The notes below the pieces were generated by a model that was given only the letters and a program-made list of their open reading frames with translations, searched no databases and was not told the origin of the DNA. Of a stretch of DNA of 64,000 bases, positions 1 to 10,382 are shown piece after piece; the stretch's first letter is position 1; every line of letters begins with the position of its first letter. The stretch is from Qipengyuania sp. S6317L1 (GTDB lineage: Bacteria > Pseudomonadota > Alphaproteobacteria > Sphingomonadales > Sphingomonadaceae). Location: the NCBI RefSeq assembly GCF_023015615.1, contig NZ_JALKAJ010000002.1, positions 572,501 to 636,500 of the forward strand, in the 5' to 3' direction. The position numbers and the translations under genes are program-made.

Positions 1-791
1 TCGTGATCGCTGGCCGGTTACTCGAGACTTATGATCTGGGCCTCTATACGCAGGCGCTCTTCCTCGCACTTATCGTGACCGGGCGCTTTATCCCTCCGAT
101 CAACGAAGTCGCGCTTGCTGCCTATTCAGAGTTGCACCGTGCCAAGAAGTCGCTTGGCCCTTATTTCCTGAAGACCGCACGGCTGGTGATGATGGTGTGC
201 GCGCCCGTATATATAGGCCTTGCGCTTACTGCAGAGCATGTGGTGCCCGTCTTGATGGGTGAAAAATGGCTGGGCCTTATCCCGATTTTCGCAGGGTTGG
301 CGGTCGCCATGCCCGCCTTTGCGCTTCATCTTATTTGCTCACCTGTTACCAACGCAATGGGGCGTCCGCGCGTTTATCTCTTCACCTCGGTTGCGGGTGC
401 AGTGATTTTTCCAGCGCTGTTCCTCTGGCAAATTGGCGCAGATGGATCGAGGGGCGCGATGGGGCTTGTCGATGCCTGGGGCATTGCGGCCCCGCTGCTA
501 TGTGTGATCACACTTACTGTGACCCTGCCGCGCATCGGCGTCTCGGCCTTTGCCCTAGGGTCTGCACTCACTCCAATCATCCTCGCCTGCGCCGCCATGA
601 CTATCGCCGTCATGAGCGCAGATTGGCTCGTCCCGATTGAAAGCCCGTTCTTTGCCCTTGTGCGCAGTGCACTTCTTGGTGCGAGCGTTTACGCTGCAAC
701 TTTCTGGTTCGGTTTCCGCGACATCGTCCAGGAGACATGGGCACTCATGCGCAATCCGGGCACGCCTAATGGGCCTGCCGCCCTCGCCTGA
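1..791 (+). CDS. Polysaccharide flippase (Wzx/MATE-type), 3' part only
   Basis: This is the C-terminal part of an oligosaccharide or polysaccharide flippase, an inner-membrane protein that moves lipid-linked glycans across the membrane. The reading frame is open at the left edge of the window, so the true start lies upstream. The GTG at position 3 is only the first in-frame start-like codon. About 262 residues are visible, with six or so hydrophobic membrane segments separated by short charged loops. The pattern around EVALAAYSEL and the Met-Gly-Glu-Lys-Trp loop is typical of the Polysacc_synt family. The polymer it serves cannot be told from this window, and the next gene is unrelated. Confidence 0.75.
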   Translation, partial: VIAGRLLETYDLGLYTQALFLALIVTGRFIPPINEVALAAYSELHRAKKSLGPYFLKTARLVMMVCAPVYIGLALTAEHVVPVLMGEKWLGLIPIFAGLAVAMPAFALHLICSPVTNAMGRPRVYLFTSVAGAVIFPALFLWQIGADGSRGAMGLVDAWGIAAPLLCVITLTVTLPRIGVSAFALGSALTPIILACAAMTIAVMSADWLVPIESPFFALVRSALLGASVYAATFWFGFRDIVQETWALMRNPGTPNGPAALA

Positions 792-913
792 ACCAAGGCG
801 TGTTGCAAAGGGCGCATTTGGGAAGCGCGCGGTTCTCTGGTATTCTTTTCATAGAAAGAGCCGAGTTCATCGTCCCGTTTGGGCTTTAAGGCTCTGAGTG
901 AGAGGACAATGCA

Positions 914-1918
914 ATGAGCCTTTTAAGCGCCCTACCCGCTATCTCTGCCAGCCTTCTGGCATCCAGTGCCGCCAGCATAGCGGTCGAACCGCCGACCAGC
1001 GCACAGGGTTTGGAGATCGGGGCTCTGGATACCGGCGCCATTGCGCCAGACTTTGCTGATCCGACCACCGAAATCCTCGAACTCGAACAAGATCGCGCGC
1101 GACGGTACACGGTGCCGGTCATGGTCGAGGGCCAGGGGCCGTTTGACTTTATGATCGACACCGGAAGTCAGGCGACTGCGGTGACAAGCATCATCAATAA
1201 CAGGCTTGGTCTGACCCCTTCTGGCACGGCCACAGTTGTCGGCATGGCCAGCCGCCGGGATGTCGATCTCGTAGAGGTCGCAGAGATGAGCTTTGGCGAG
1301 CAGACGATCTATGACCTTATCTCTCCGGTGCTCGAAGCAGAGAATGTCGGCGCGCATGGCATATTGGGGCTCGACAGCTTGCAGGATTACCGCGTGCTCC
1401 TCGATTTTCGCGAAGAGACGATCGCGGTCCAGGAAATCTCTTCTAAGGGCAACTATCGCAAGGGCTTCGAGATTGTCGTTCGCGCCAACCCGCAATTCGG
1501 GCAATTGCTTATCACCGATGCGCTGGTCGAAGGTGTGCGCACTACCATAATCATCGACACTGGCGCGCAGACAAGCATTGGCAATCTCGCCCTGCGCGAG
1601 AAAATCCGCAACAAGCGCGCACAAGAGGTTATCACGACTGACGTAAACGGGGTCAGCATGACCGGCCAGATGCAGACAGTCCGCTCGCTCAAGCTCGAGG
1701 GTTTGGAAGTGTCGAATGTCGCGCTCACCTTTGCAGACACGCCCGCGTTTGAGGTTCTGGGGCTTCAAGACAAGCCGGTGCTGGCGCTTGGCATGCAGCA
1801 TTTGCGGATCTTTGACAGGGTAGCGATTGATTTTGCCGAGCAGCGCGTCCTGTTTGATGTGCCGCGCGATGTTGCAAGGGCAATGAAGCGCTCGCGTCGA
1901 GGCTATCGCCGCTTCTAG
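914..1918 (+). CDS. Retropepsin-like aspartyl protease with two DTG motifs
   Basis: The 334-residue protein contains two aspartyl protease lobes. The first catalytic signature is IDTGSQA (Asp82) and the second is IDTGAQTS (Asp215), each preceded by a hydrophobic strand. Bacterial retropepsin-like proteases usually act as dimers of one lobe, whereas two lobes in one chain resemble a pepsin layout. The first 30 residues are hydrophobic and Ala/Ser-rich, so export to the periplasm is likely, though the cleavage site is not clear. The ATG at 914 follows an AGAGGA ribosome-binding site by 9 bases. The substrate is unknown. The neighbouring ABC exporter starts 50 bases downstream and may be cotranscribed. 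Confidence 0.8.
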   Translation: MSLLSALPAISASLLASSAASIAVEPPTSAQGLEIGALDTGAIAPDFADPTTEILELEQDRARRYTVPVMVEGQGPFDFMIDTGSQATAVTSIINNRLGLTPSGTATVVGMASRRDVDLVEVAEMSFGEQTIYDLISPVLEAENVGAHGILGLDSLQDYRVLLDFREETIAVQEISSKGNYRKGFEIVVRANPQFGQLLITDALVEGVRTTIIIDTGAQTSIGNLALREKIRNKRAQEVITTDVNGVSMTGQMQTVRSLKLEGLEVSNVALTFADTPAFEVLGLQDKPVLALGMQHLRIFDRVAIDFAEQRVLFDVPRDVARAMKRSRRGYRRF

Positions 1919-1968
1919 GTGGGCGATTAATACCGCCAGAACTTGCGATAGCGTCAAGCGCTCGCCAC

Positions 1969-3822
1969 ATGAGGGCGCATATGCCGCCCGATACTGCCTC
2001 CTCCGATCGCCCGTCCAAACTTCCCGATGCCGAAGGTTGGGCAACGTTAAAGCGTTTCCTCCCCTATCTTTGGCCCAGGGATAACCCCGGCCTTCGCTGG
2101 CGCATAGTGATCGCCATGGCGTTCGTCCTGATGGCCAAAGCGGTTATCCTGTCATTGCCCTTCGCCTACAAAGGCGCGGTCGATGCAATGGAAAAGGCCG
2201 GAACCCTTGCCGATGTTTCAGGCGCAGCCCAAGTCGCGATTGGCCTGGTCGCGGCTTACGTGCTGGGGCGGTTCGCCTCGCTCGTCTTCGACAACTTGCG
2301 CAATGTCGCGTTCGAGCGCGTTGGCCAGATGGCAACGCTGAGCCTTGCCGAAGACGTCTTTCACCGCCTCCACCGCCTGTCCTTGCGCTTTCACCTGACG
2401 CGGCGCACGGGCGAGGTCACCAAGATTATCGAGCGCGGCACGAAGAGCATCGACATGATGCTCTATTTCCTCCTGTTCAATATCGCGCCGACAGCTGTTG
2501 AGCTTATTGCAGTAGGCGTCATTTTCTATCTCAACTTCGGGTGGGAACTCGTGGCCGCGACCGCATTGGCTGTTGTCGCCTACATCCTTGCCACCCGCTG
2601 GATCACCGAATGGCGCACAAAGTTGCGGCGCGAGATGAACGATCTCGACGGGCAGGCATTGCACCGCGCGGTGGATTCGCTCCTCAACTTCGAGACGGTC
2701 AAATACTTCGGCGCTGAAGAGCGAGAGGAAAGACGTTATTCACAAGCCGCGCGCGCTTACGCCGATGCAGCGATGAAGTCGGAAAACTCGCTCGCGCTTT
2801 TAAACGTGGTCCAATCGGGGATCACCAATGCCCTGATGGCAGGTGCGATGATCTATACGGTCTGGGGTTGGTCGCATGGTGATCTTACGGTGGGCGACCT
2901 CGTCTTCGTAAACACCTACCTCATGCAGCTTTTCAGGCCGCTCGACCTTCTCGGCTGGGTTTACCGCACTATCCGTCAGGGGCTTGTCGATATGGCCCAG
3001 ATGTTCAGCCTGATTGATACAGATGTCGAGGTTGAGGATAAGCCGGACGCGCCCGCACTGAAGGTCACGCAGCCAGGTGTCACCTTCGACAACGTGACCT
3101 TTGGCTATGAAGATGATCGCACGATCCTGCACGGGCTGAGCTTCGAGGTACCCGCAGGCTCCACGCTGGCCGTTGTCGGCCCATCGGGTGCGGGCAAGAG
3201 CACCATCGGACGCCTGTTGTTCCGCTTTTACGATCCGCAAGGCGGGCGCGTCCTGATCGACGGTCAGGATATTGCCAAGGTCAAGCAAGACAGCGTGCGG
3301 GCAGCTATTGGCATCGTCCCGCAGGACAGCGTGCTATTCAACGACACGCTTCGCTACAATATTGCCTATGGCGCAGAAGATGCAGACGAGGCCATGGTCG
3401 AACAGGCGGCAAGAGACGCAAGCCTCATGCCCCTGATCGAGCGCCTCGGAGATCGGTTCGAGACTATGGTCGGCGAGCGCGGACTTAAGCTTTCAGGTGG
3501 AGAAAAACAGCGTGTCGCAATTGCACGCACGCTGGTAAAAAACCCGCCGATCCTGCTTCTCGATGAAGCGACAAGCGCATTGGACACCCGCACTGAGAAG
3601 GAGATACTGGGGTCGTTGAGGCGCCTGGCACAAGGGCGCACTACAATTGCGATCGCGCACCGGCTTTCAACGATTGCCGATGCTGACCGGATAATCGTGC
3701 TCGACCACGGCACTTTACGCGAGAGCGGAACACATGCCGAACTGCTCGCCAGAGGCGGGCTGTATGCCGAAATGTGGGCGCAGCAGGCGGCAGAAAGCCG
3801 CGAGGTAGAATCTGCCGATTAG
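1969..3822 (+). CDS. atm1: Atm1/HMT1-type ABC exporter, fused permease and ATPase
   Basis: This 617-residue half-transporter has six membrane helices in roughly the first 340 residues and one ATPase domain after about residue 370. Walker A is GPSGAGKST (404-412), the ABC signature is LSGGEKQR (507-514) and Walker B is ILLLDEATSALD (from about 527). The family is ABCB7/Atm1, which exports glutathione-linked sulfur or metal conjugates and works as a homodimer in the inner membrane. The long N-terminal arm with TLKRFLPYLWP is typical of alphaproteobacterial members. A second ATG at 1981 is also possible. The stop codon overlaps that of the convergent M16 protease gene. Confidence 0.85.
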   Translation: MRAHMPPDTASSDRPSKLPDAEGWATLKRFLPYLWPRDNPGLRWRIVIAMAFVLMAKAVILSLPFAYKGAVDAMEKAGTLADVSGAAQVAIGLVAAYVLGRFASLVFDNLRNVAFERVGQMATLSLAEDVFHRLHRLSLRFHLTRRTGEVTKIIERGTKSIDMMLYFLLFNIAPTAVELIAVGVIFYLNFGWELVAATALAVVAYILATRWITEWRTKLRREMNDLDGQALHRAVDSLLNFETVKYFGAEEREERRYSQAARAYADAAMKSENSLALLNVVQSGITNALMAGAMIYTVWGWSHGDLTVGDLVFVNTYLMQLFRPLDLLGWVYRTIRQGLVDMAQMFSLIDTDVEVEDKPDAPALKVTQPGVTFDNVTFGYEDDRTILHGLSFEVPAGSTLAVVGPSGAGKSTIGRLLFRFYDPQGGRVLIDGQDIAKVKQDSVRAAIGIVPQDSVLFNDTLRYNIAYGAEDADEAMVEQAARDASLMPLIERLGDRFETMVGERGLKLSGGEKQRVAIARTLVKNPPILLLDEATSALDTRTEKEILGSLRRLAQGRTTIAIAHRLSTIADADRIIVLDHGTLRESGTHAELLARGGLYAEMWAQQAAESREVESAD

Positions 3823-6683
3823 GGACTGACCGGAGCAGGCAGCTCCTGCAACTTGCGCAAACTTGGCGACGATAAATCGAGCGCGTCAGCCGGGATCACT
3901 TCGACATCGCCGCGCAGCGCCTGCACCTCGTTCAGAAATACATCCGCATCGCCGACCACCACGAGGGTCGCCTTGTCTGCGTTTAAATATTCACGGGCAG
4001 CATTGCTTACGCTGACGGGAGTTTCAGCCGCCAGCTTCTCTGGCAAAAGCGCCGCATCGGATGCGGGAAGACCATGCAAAAGCAGGCCCCCCACCACCGC
4101 ATTGAAGCCCGAACTGCGCTCCATCACCCGGGCATATGTGCCCTCAAGATAGGCCCTTCGCCGATCGAGGCTTTCCTTGTCCAACCCCTTCTCACCCAGC
4201 TCTTTGATTGACTCGAGCATGATGCGCGCCACTTCGCCTGCGGTATTGTTGCGGGTTTGCGCGCGGGCCATAAGGACCGAGCCGTCGCGTCGCGCCTCAA
4301 TGCGCGAATAGGCTCCGTAGGAAAGCGAGCGTTTGGATCGCACTTCCTCGAACAGTCGCCCTCTTGATCCTCCGCCAAGCGCTGCATTAGCGAGTTGCAA
4401 GGCATCGAAATCCGCCCCCTTTCGCGAAGGAGCGGGCAATGCGGCAAGGACGCTGGCCTGATCGGCGCCGTCCAGATCAATCACAATTGTGCGCGAGCCC
4501 CTTGGCTCGCCTGCGGCATCCTGAGTAATCGCCCCGCGCCCCAGAACTACACGCCAATCGCCGAAGGTCGCTTCGAGGACGGGAACAGTTTCAGCGACAT
4601 CAATTCCGCCCGAGACGACAATTTGAAGGCGCGCAGGGTGGAAGAACCGCTGGCGGTGAAGCAGCAGATCGTTGCGATTGATCGCGTCGAGGCTTTCGAG
4701 CGTGCCAATTGCGTCGCTACCGTAAGGCGCATCGCCAAAAATTGCGCGCAAAGCCGCATCTTCGGCCAATTGCGAGGGATCGCGGTTTCGCACGAGCAGG
4801 CGCTGTTTCCGGCGGGCCCGCTCGCGGGAGAGTTCGTCACTTGGATAAAGCGCACCTTTAACGATGCGCGCAGCCAGATCGGCCGCTTCCGCCAGATTGG
4901 CCTTGGGAACCATCAGCGTGAACGTCGTGCCATCGGCATCGGCGCTTCCCTCGAACGAAGCGCCCAGCTCTTCGAAGCGTGCGGCAATCGCTGCAGCATC
5001 CATGTCAAAAATGCCGTTCGCCGCCAGTGCTGCTGCCAAATCTGCGACACCCTCGCGCCCCTTCACATCAGTCTTCGACCCGCCCGGGAACACCAAAGAA
5101 AGAGTGACCAAGGGCACTTTGCTCGTGTTTGCGGCAATGATCTGGATACCGTTTGAAAGCTGCGCCTCGAGCATTTGCGGCATAGTGTTGCGAGACACGC
5201 CTTGCGACGCGGGGATCATCTCGCGCGAAGCTTCCGGTTTCACTTCGCGCAGCGCAAGCTTTGGCCCGGGCAGCGCACCAAAATCGGGCATGGGGACGGG
5301 GTTTCTGAATAACGCGGGGTCATCCGGCCCCATCGAATAGGTAAAGGCAATCCGGCGCCTTGGGTCCATATACTCACGCGCCACCCGGCGCACATCGTGC
5401 GCGCTGACCTTCGAAATCTGCGCGAGCATCCGGTCCGCGAATGCAGGATCGCCGCTGACCGCAATCCCCTCGCCAATCTCAAAGGCACGCCGGCGGGCGG
5501 TCTCGCGGCGCTGTAGTGCCTGCGCCATGATTTCAGCCTTCGCTTCGGAAAGTTCCGCATCGCTGACTTCAGCTTCGCGCAAGCGCTCAGTTGTTTTGGA
5601 CAGCCCATCTGCTGTCATTGCCAGCTGCTCGGGCCGCGTGAGCGCATAGATCGCGATGTATCCTCCTTCACGAAAGAGCGGCGCAGACGCTTTGGCCTCG
5701 ACCGCAAGGCCTGTTCGCAGCAGGCTGCTCGCCAGCCGGTTGTTCTCGCCTTGGCCCAGGATTGCTATCAAGACCCGCAGCGCGGGCGCGTCCCTATGCG
5801 TTGCAGGCGGCGCTTTCCAGAGCACGCCGACAGCCGGGACCAATACGTTGGGCGCTCGCGCGTGAAAAACGCGCCCTTCCTTCAATTCGGGCTCATAGGC
5901 AGGGATCGCAGTCGGAGCGGGGTTTGCGCGAGGCGCGATAGCGGCAAAATGTCTGTCCACCAGTGTGCGCAAGGTCGCAAGTTCGAAATTGCCTGCTACG
6001 ATCAACGTCGCGGTGCCCGGTCCATAATAAGCCTCATGAAAACTGCGCACGTCGGCGAGAGTTACCTTGTCGATATCTTCCAGCCTTCCGATACCGGCGC
6101 GTCTGTGAGGCAGTAGGTCAAAACCATTTTCTGGCAGGATGATACGCTGCAACCGGCCATAAGGTGGCCCGAGCACTCGCTGGCGAATCTCTTCCTTGAC
6201 GACACCGCGTTCAGCTTCAAGCACCTCGGCGTCAATCACCAGACGCGCCATGCGTTCGGCGTGGGACCACAGCATGATCTCCAGATATTCAGCTGGCACC
6301 TGCTCCCAGTAATTGGTTCGGTCGACCCAACTGGATGCATTGCGCGCGCCTCCTGCATCGGCGGTAAGCCGGTGGATCATGTTGTAGGGCATGTTGCGTG
6401 TCTTACGGCTGCCAATATGTTCGAGCAGGTGTGAAAGCCCGGCGCGGGCTTCAGGATCATGCTTCGAGCCAACTTCGTACCATAGCGAGGTTGTCACCGT
6501 GCTTATGGTGGTGTCGGGAAGTGCGATGACCCGAAGTCCGTTGTCGAGATGCCACTCAGTGTAATCAATCGGGGACACACCGGGCAGTGCTGGCCCTTCC
6601 TGCGCGCGCGCCATAGAGCCCACCGAGCCCGCCAGAGCCATAGATAAAAGCAACAGTAACGCAGGGATAAATCGGGTGGGCAT
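3819..6683 (-). CDS. M16 family zinc peptidase (insulinase/pitrilysin type), secreted
   Basis: The 954-residue protein carries two M16 halves. The first half has the inverted zinc motif HLLEH (His85, Glu88, His89) and the distal VVKEEIRQ segment that supplies the third ligand. The second half lacks the motif, as is usual for two-domain members. I place the start at 6683 because the sequence MPTRFIPALLLLLSMALAGS that follows is a good signal peptide ending near Ala-Arg-Ala-Gln, while the reading frame upstream is not signal-like. The enzyme is probably periplasmic and degrades peptides of moderate size. The gene is monocistronic as far as can be seen, and its stop codon overlaps the stop of the ABC exporter on the other strand. 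Confidence 0.88.
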   Translation of the reverse strand: MPTRFIPALLLLLSMALAGSVGSMARAQEGPALPGVSPIDYTEWHLDNGLRVIALPDTTISTVTTSLWYEVGSKHDPEARAGLSHLLEHIGSRKTRNMPYNMIHRLTADAGGARNASSWVDRTNYWEQVPAEYLEIMLWSHAERMARLVIDAEVLEAERGVVKEEIRQRVLGPPYGRLQRIILPENGFDLLPHRRAGIGRLEDIDKVTLADVRSFHEAYYGPGTATLIVAGNFELATLRTLVDRHFAAIAPRANPAPTAIPAYEPELKEGRVFHARAPNVLVPAVGVLWKAPPATHRDAPALRVLIAILGQGENNRLASSLLRTGLAVEAKASAPLFREGGYIAIYALTRPEQLAMTADGLSKTTERLREAEVSDAELSEAKAEIMAQALQRRETARRRAFEIGEGIAVSGDPAFADRMLAQISKVSAHDVRRVAREYMDPRRRIAFTYSMGPDDPALFRNPVPMPDFGALPGPKLALREVKPEASREMIPASQGVSRNTMPQMLEAQLSNGIQIIAANTSKVPLVTLSLVFPGGSKTDVKGREGVADLAAALAANGIFDMDAAAIAARFEELGASFEGSADADGTTFTLMVPKANLAEAADLAARIVKGALYPSDELSRERARRKQRLLVRNRDPSQLAEDAALRAIFGDAPYGSDAIGTLESLDAINRNDLLLHRQRFFHPARLQIVVSGGIDVAETVPVLEATFGDWRVVLGRGAITQDAAGEPRGSRTIVIDLDGADQASVLAALPAPSRKGADFDALQLANAALGGGSRGRLFEEVRSKRSLSYGAYSRIEARRDGSVLMARAQTRNNTAGEVARIMLESIKELGEKGLDKESLDRRRAYLEGTYARVMERSSGFNAVVGGLLLHGLPASDAALLPEKLAAETPVSVSNAAREYLNADKATLVVVGDADVFLNEVQALRGDVEVIPADALDLSSPSLRKLQELPAPVSP

Positions 6684-6782
6684 CAAGTGGCTTTCGGTGG
6701 TCGTCTCGAGGGACCTTAGAGCCTGACGCTTAACAGGTTGCAACGGGCAAATCTGAGGCAAGCCGCAAGGGCAAGGTGCAGA

Positions 6783-7193
6783 CTACGAGCTTGCGAGCGA
6801 GCTTACCTGCTCAAGCACAGCCAGCGCCTCTTCGCGGCGTTCCCACGGGACGAAAAGATGGTCGTGGTGGAATGCTGCAATCACATTGCAGGCAATCCCC
6901 GCCTTCGAAAGCGCGGTGGAGACAGCAGCGGTGAGGCCAACACCTTCTAGGTCCGAGTGGACCTGCAGGGTGATGCGAGCGAAAAGTGGACCCTTATCGG
7001 CGATGGTTGTCTCTTTGACCTGTGTGAAGCCTTCCTCTTCCCACACAAATGCGAAACTCCGCATCAGGCCCAGAAAGCCGAACAGGATCAGTGAGAGCGT
7101 TGAAATTCTCGCAAACTTATAGGGCGATCGAGCAAGCTTTGGCGACATGCCCGAAAGCATATCATCCAGAGCCGAGACCGGACCCTCATTCAC
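6783..7193 (-). CDS. ACT domain protein (ACT_7/DUF2241 type)
   Basis: A 136-residue protein with an ACT-type ligand-binding fold. The C-terminal segment [20 protein letters not shown] is the hallmark of this small ACT family, which is related to the CASTOR amino acid sensors. The partner or ligand is not known in bacteria. The start codon is GTG, and it overlaps the hslU stop as GTGA, so translation is probably coupled to hslU. The segment after residue 30 is hydrophobic but belongs to the fold rather than to a membrane helix. It is the last gene of the hslV-oxidase-hslU group. Confidence 0.72.
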   Translation of the reverse strand: MNEGPVSALDDMLSGMSPKLARSPYKFARISTLSLILFGFLGLMRSFAFVWEEEGFTQVKETTIADKGPLFARITLQVHSDLEGVGLTAAVSTALSKAGIACNVIAAFHHDHLFVPWERREEALAVLEQVSSLASS

Positions 7194-8494
7194 AGAATAT
7201 ACTTGGACAAATCGCTGTTGCCTGCAAGCTCGCCAAGGCGCTCGTGCACGTAGTCCGCGTCGATTTTCACCGTTTCGCCTTCATGCTCTTCGGCCTCGAA
7301 GCTGATTTCTTCGAGCAACTTTTCCATCACCGTCTGCAAACGCCTCGCACCGATGTTCTCGACGCTTTCGTTTACCTGCGCTGCAATGGTCGCAACCGCC
7401 TGCACAGCGTCTTCGGTGATGTCGAGTTCGACCTTTTCCGTGCCGAGAAGCGCGCTGTATTGCTCCACCAGGTTCGCGCGGGTCTCCGAGAGAATACGCA
7501 CGAAATCTTCTTGTGTGAGAGCGCGCAGGTTTACCCGGATCGGCAAACGCCCCTGAAGTTCGGGCAGCATGTCGGATGGTTTGGCTACGTGAAACGCGCC
7601 TGATGCAATGAACAAAACATGGTCTGTTTTCATCGGACCATATTTGGTTGCAACGGTCGTCCCCTCGATCAACGGCAAAAGGTCGCGTTGGACGCCTTCG
7701 CGACTGACCGAGCCGCCACGCACATCAGAAACCGCAATCTTGTCGATCTCATCGAGGAACACGATTCCATTGGTTTCGGCGTTTTGCAGTGCGCTGCGGC
7801 TGACGTCTTCATCATCGAGGCGCTTATCGGCTTCTTCGTCTACGAGCTTGTCCCATGCCTCTGGCACGCGCATTTTCTGCTTCTTGGTTTTGCCCTTGCC
7901 GAAAGCCTTACCCATCATGTCCGACAGGTCGATCATCTGCATGTTGCCGCCCATATTGCCCATGTCGAAGGGCATGCCGTTACCGGTATCAGCAATGTCG
8001 ATCTCGACCTCGACGTCGTTCATCGCGTTTTGAACGATGCGTTCTCGGAAGCTTTCTCGCGTAGCTTCCGAAGCGCTGTCGCCAACGAGCGCATTCAAAA
8101 GCCGCTCCATCGCTGCCTCGCTCGCCGCCTCGCGCACGCTTTCGCGCCGGCGCTCTTTTTCGAGGCGGATCGCTTCCTCGACAAGGTCGCGCGCGATCTG
8201 TTCAACGTCGCGGCCGACATAGCCAACTTCGGTGAACTTGGTCGCCTCCACCTTCACAAAAGGTGCCTCGGCCAGCTTTGCCAGACGGCGGCTGATTTCG
8301 GTTTTACCGCAACCCGTTGGTCCGATCATCAGGATATTCTTCGGCGTCACTTCGTTCTTGAGCTCTGGGCCCAATCGCTGCCGACGCCAGCGATTGCGCA
8401 GCGCCACGGCAACCGCGCGCTTCGCCTCTTTCTGGCCGATGATATGTTCGTCGAGAGCGGCCACGATGGCCTTGGGAGTAAGATTGTCTGTCAT
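7190..8494 (-). CDS. hslU: HslU, ATPase subunit of the HslUV protease
   Basis: HslU is the AAA+ unfoldase that feeds substrates to the HslV peptidase in the cytoplasm. The 434-residue length fits the family. Visible motifs are Walker A GPTGCGKT (58-65), the pore loop GYVG (91-94), Walker B with FLDEIDK near residue 247, and the C-terminal tail SDLSKYIL that docks into HslV. The intermediate I-domain lies between the pore loop and Walker B and includes a Gly/Met-rich stretch. Transcription order is hslV, an oxidase gene, hslU, then the ACT gene. Only 53 bases separate it from the oxidase gene. Confidence 0.97.
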   Translation of the reverse strand: MTDNLTPKAIVAALDEHIIGQKEAKRAVAVALRNRWRRQRLGPELKNEVTPKNILMIGPTGCGKTEISRRLAKLAEAPFVKVEATKFTEVGYVGRDVEQIARDLVEEAIRLEKERRRESVREAASEAAMERLLNALVGDSASEATRESFRERIVQNAMNDVEVEIDIADTGNGMPFDMGNMGGNMQMIDLSDMMGKAFGKGKTKKQKMRVPEAWDKLVDEEADKRLDDEDVSRSALQNAETNGIVFLDEIDKIAVSDVRGGSVSREGVQRDLLPLIEGTTVATKYGPMKTDHVLFIASGAFHVAKPSDMLPELQGRLPIRVNLRALTQEDFVRILSETRANLVEQYSALLGTEKVELDITEDAVQAVATIAAQVNESVENIGARRLQTVMEKLLEEISFEAEEHEGETVKIDADYVHERLGELAGNSDLSKYIL

Positions 8495-8547
8495 TGCCGC
8501 ACGATTTGGGGGCGCATGTGCCCGCGTGCAAGGGGCCGCGCGCCCAA

Positions 8548-9690
8548 TCAGGTCGAACAGGCGAAGGCACTGCTCAATTCGCGGTGCTCGGCAAGGATCC
8601 GCGCGATGTCCTCTGGCTCTGGCGTCGGATCGCTTTGGCCACGTTCGAATGTGCCTCCAAGGATCACGCCATCGGGCCGAGGGAACATGTAGCCTGCGCG
8701 CATTCGGTAAGCGTAATTCAGCTCTGGCTGCGGCAACAAGATCGCCAGTTGTCCGCGTGCGCCCACCATCTGCTCATCGCCAAAGAGGTCACGCGCGCCA
8801 AAACCGGTGCAGTTGATGATAAGCGTTTCGGGCAACTGTGCGAGGTCGGAAGGTGTCTCGAACCGGCGGCGGATCATGCGCGCACCGGCAATGCTGACTT
8901 CGCGCATAAGGTGCTCTAGCCAGCGTCCGGTCTCGACATACATGCCTCGCCATTCGCGCACCGTTTCAGCCCGAAATGGGTGTTCGCCCTCGCCCAATAT
9001 GCGTGCTGCCGGCATCATGCGCGCCTCGATCTCCGGCAGGTCACGACTGCGCATTTCGTCATACGTGGTGAGCCAGCGCACACCGGTATCCTCGCCCACG
9101 CTGATCTGGAAGCGGCGATAGCTGTAATCCATCGCGGCGGCGAACTGCGCCATCCAAGCGTCATTCACCGAGCTGCCGCGAAACAGGCTCGCCGGGTGGA
9201 TTTGCCCGCCAGCGACATTCGAGGTCGTGTTCGGGGGGAAGTCGGCCGCGTAAATCGTGACCTTGAAGCCTGCCTCTTGCACCAGCTTGGCAGCGGTCAG
9301 CCCGAGCGCACCCGAACCGATCACCGCCACCGGACCCGAATGGCCCGCAAGACCGGCCTTCGCCGCAAGCATGGAGGAGCCCCAGCTGAGCGTGATTCCT
9401 GCACCCCCATGGCCGTAATTGTGCACCAGCCTCTTGGTCCCCAACGCCTCCTCTCGCACGACGAAGCCGGCATCCCGATAGGGCCTTATGCCGGCAACTG
9501 TCCGGATGACGCGGCCTTCTTCGGCAAGCACTGCGGAAAGGCAAAAAGGCGTTAAAGGCGCGCTTGCATTCGCCAGCGGTTCGCGCACGCAGGCCCCAAG
9601 CGAAAAGGCCCCGCCTGCAGCAGCAGCAGCAGACAAAAGCCGCCGACGATCGAAAGTCTGATGAAGAATGGTGCCGCCCCTGCCCGTCAT
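8548..9690 (-). CDS. FAD-dependent D-amino-acid-oxidase-like protein with Tat/lipoprotein signal
   Basis: A 380-residue member of the DAO fold. The FAD-binding Rossmann motif [13 protein letters not shown] lies near residue 125, and the late FGARDL and [11 protein letters not shown] segments fit D-amino-acid oxidases. The N-terminus [21 protein letters not shown] combines a twin-arginine-like patch with a lipobox, so the protein is probably exported folded with its FAD and anchored as a lipoprotein. It sits between hslV and hslU with gaps of 53 bases on each side, so it is probably transcribed with them although it has no known role in the protease. Substrate specificity cannot be read from the sequence. 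Confidence 0.78.
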   Translation of the reverse strand: MTGRGGTILHQTFDRRRLLSAAAAAGGAFSLGACVREPLANASAPLTPFCLSAVLAEEGRVIRTVAGIRPYRDAGFVVREEALGTKRLVHNYGHGGAGITLSWGSSMLAAKAGLAGHSGPVAVIGSGALGLTAAKLVQEAGFKVTIYAADFPPNTTSNVAGGQIHPASLFRGSSVNDAWMAQFAAAMDYSYRRFQISVGEDTGVRWLTTYDEMRSRDLPEIEARMMPAARILGEGEHPFRAETVREWRGMYVETGRWLEHLMREVSIAGARMIRRRFETPSDLAQLPETLIINCTGFGARDLFGDEQMVGARGQLAILLPQPELNYAYRMRAGYMFPRPDGVILGGTFERGQSDPTPEPEDIARILAEHRELSSAFACST

Positions 9691-9743
9691 TGGAATGCGT
9701 CAGAATACTGGCAGCAGAGGAACTTAATCCCAAACGCTGTTCG

Positions 9744-10304
9744 TCAGACCGTTTCCACTGTCAGATTACCGTTGGTGAATACGCAGATATCGGCTGCAAC
9801 AGCCATCGCCTTGCGCGCGATTTTCTCGGCGTCTTCTTCGTATTCTGCAAGCGCACGGGCAGCAGCAAGAGCGTAGTTTCCGCCCGAGCCAATCGCAGCG
9901 ATACCGCCTTCGGGCTCGAGCACATCGCCATTACCGGTCAGCACCAGAAGGCTCTCTTCATCGGCAACAATCATCAACGCTTCGAGATTGCGCAGGTATT
10001 TGTCCGTGCGCCAGTCCTTCGCAAGCTCGACCGCTGCACGCAGGAGTTGCCCTGAATATTGTTCTAGCTTCTTCTCGAGCCGCTCAAACAGGGTGAAAGC
10101 ATCGGCTGTCGCGCCTGCAAAACCGGCAACCACTTTGCCGCCCTCGCCAATGCGCCGCACCTTGCGAGCATTGGGCTTCATCACGGTATTTCCCATCGAA
10201 ACCTGGCCATCACCCGCAACTACGACCTTGTCGCCGCGTTTGACGCCAATGATGGTGGTGCCGTGCCACTGTATCAGGCCGTGGCTCGCTGCTTTATCAT
10301 CCAT
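9744..10304 (-). CDS. hslV: HslV, peptidase subunit of the HslUV protease
   Basis: HslV is the proteasome-like Thr peptidase of the HslUV complex. The start at 10304 gives 186 residues beginning [10 protein letters not shown], and an in-frame start seven codons upstream is less likely. The catalytic N-terminal Thr follows His-Gly in WHGTTIIGV, so a propeptide of about 15 residues must be removed, longer than in E. coli. Core segments [19 protein letters not shown] and [11 protein letters not shown] are all intact. It is the first gene of the minus-strand group that continues into the oxidase, hslU and the ACT protein. Confidence 0.96.
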   Translation of the reverse strand: MDDKAASHGLIQWHGTTIIGVKRGDKVVVAGDGQVSMGNTVMKPNARKVRRIGEGGKVVAGFAGATADAFTLFERLEKKLEQYSGQLLRAAVELAKDWRTDKYLRNLEALMIVADEESLLVLTGNGDVLEPEGGIAAIGSGGNYALAAARALAEYEEDAEKIARKAMAVAADICVFTNGNLTVETV

Positions 10305-10382
10305 GCCCCGGGATATGGGTACCACGACAAAAGCGTCAAGTCAGGCCGGATAAGTTAAACTTCCGAAGGATATTTGGGATTA

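Noticed and set aside
932..2044. A 370-codon open frame on the minus strand opposite the aspartyl protease gene
   Set aside because: It has no recognisable domain, while the plus strand encodes two clear DTG motifs and has a good ribosome-binding site. Long antisense frames are common in GC-rich DNA.
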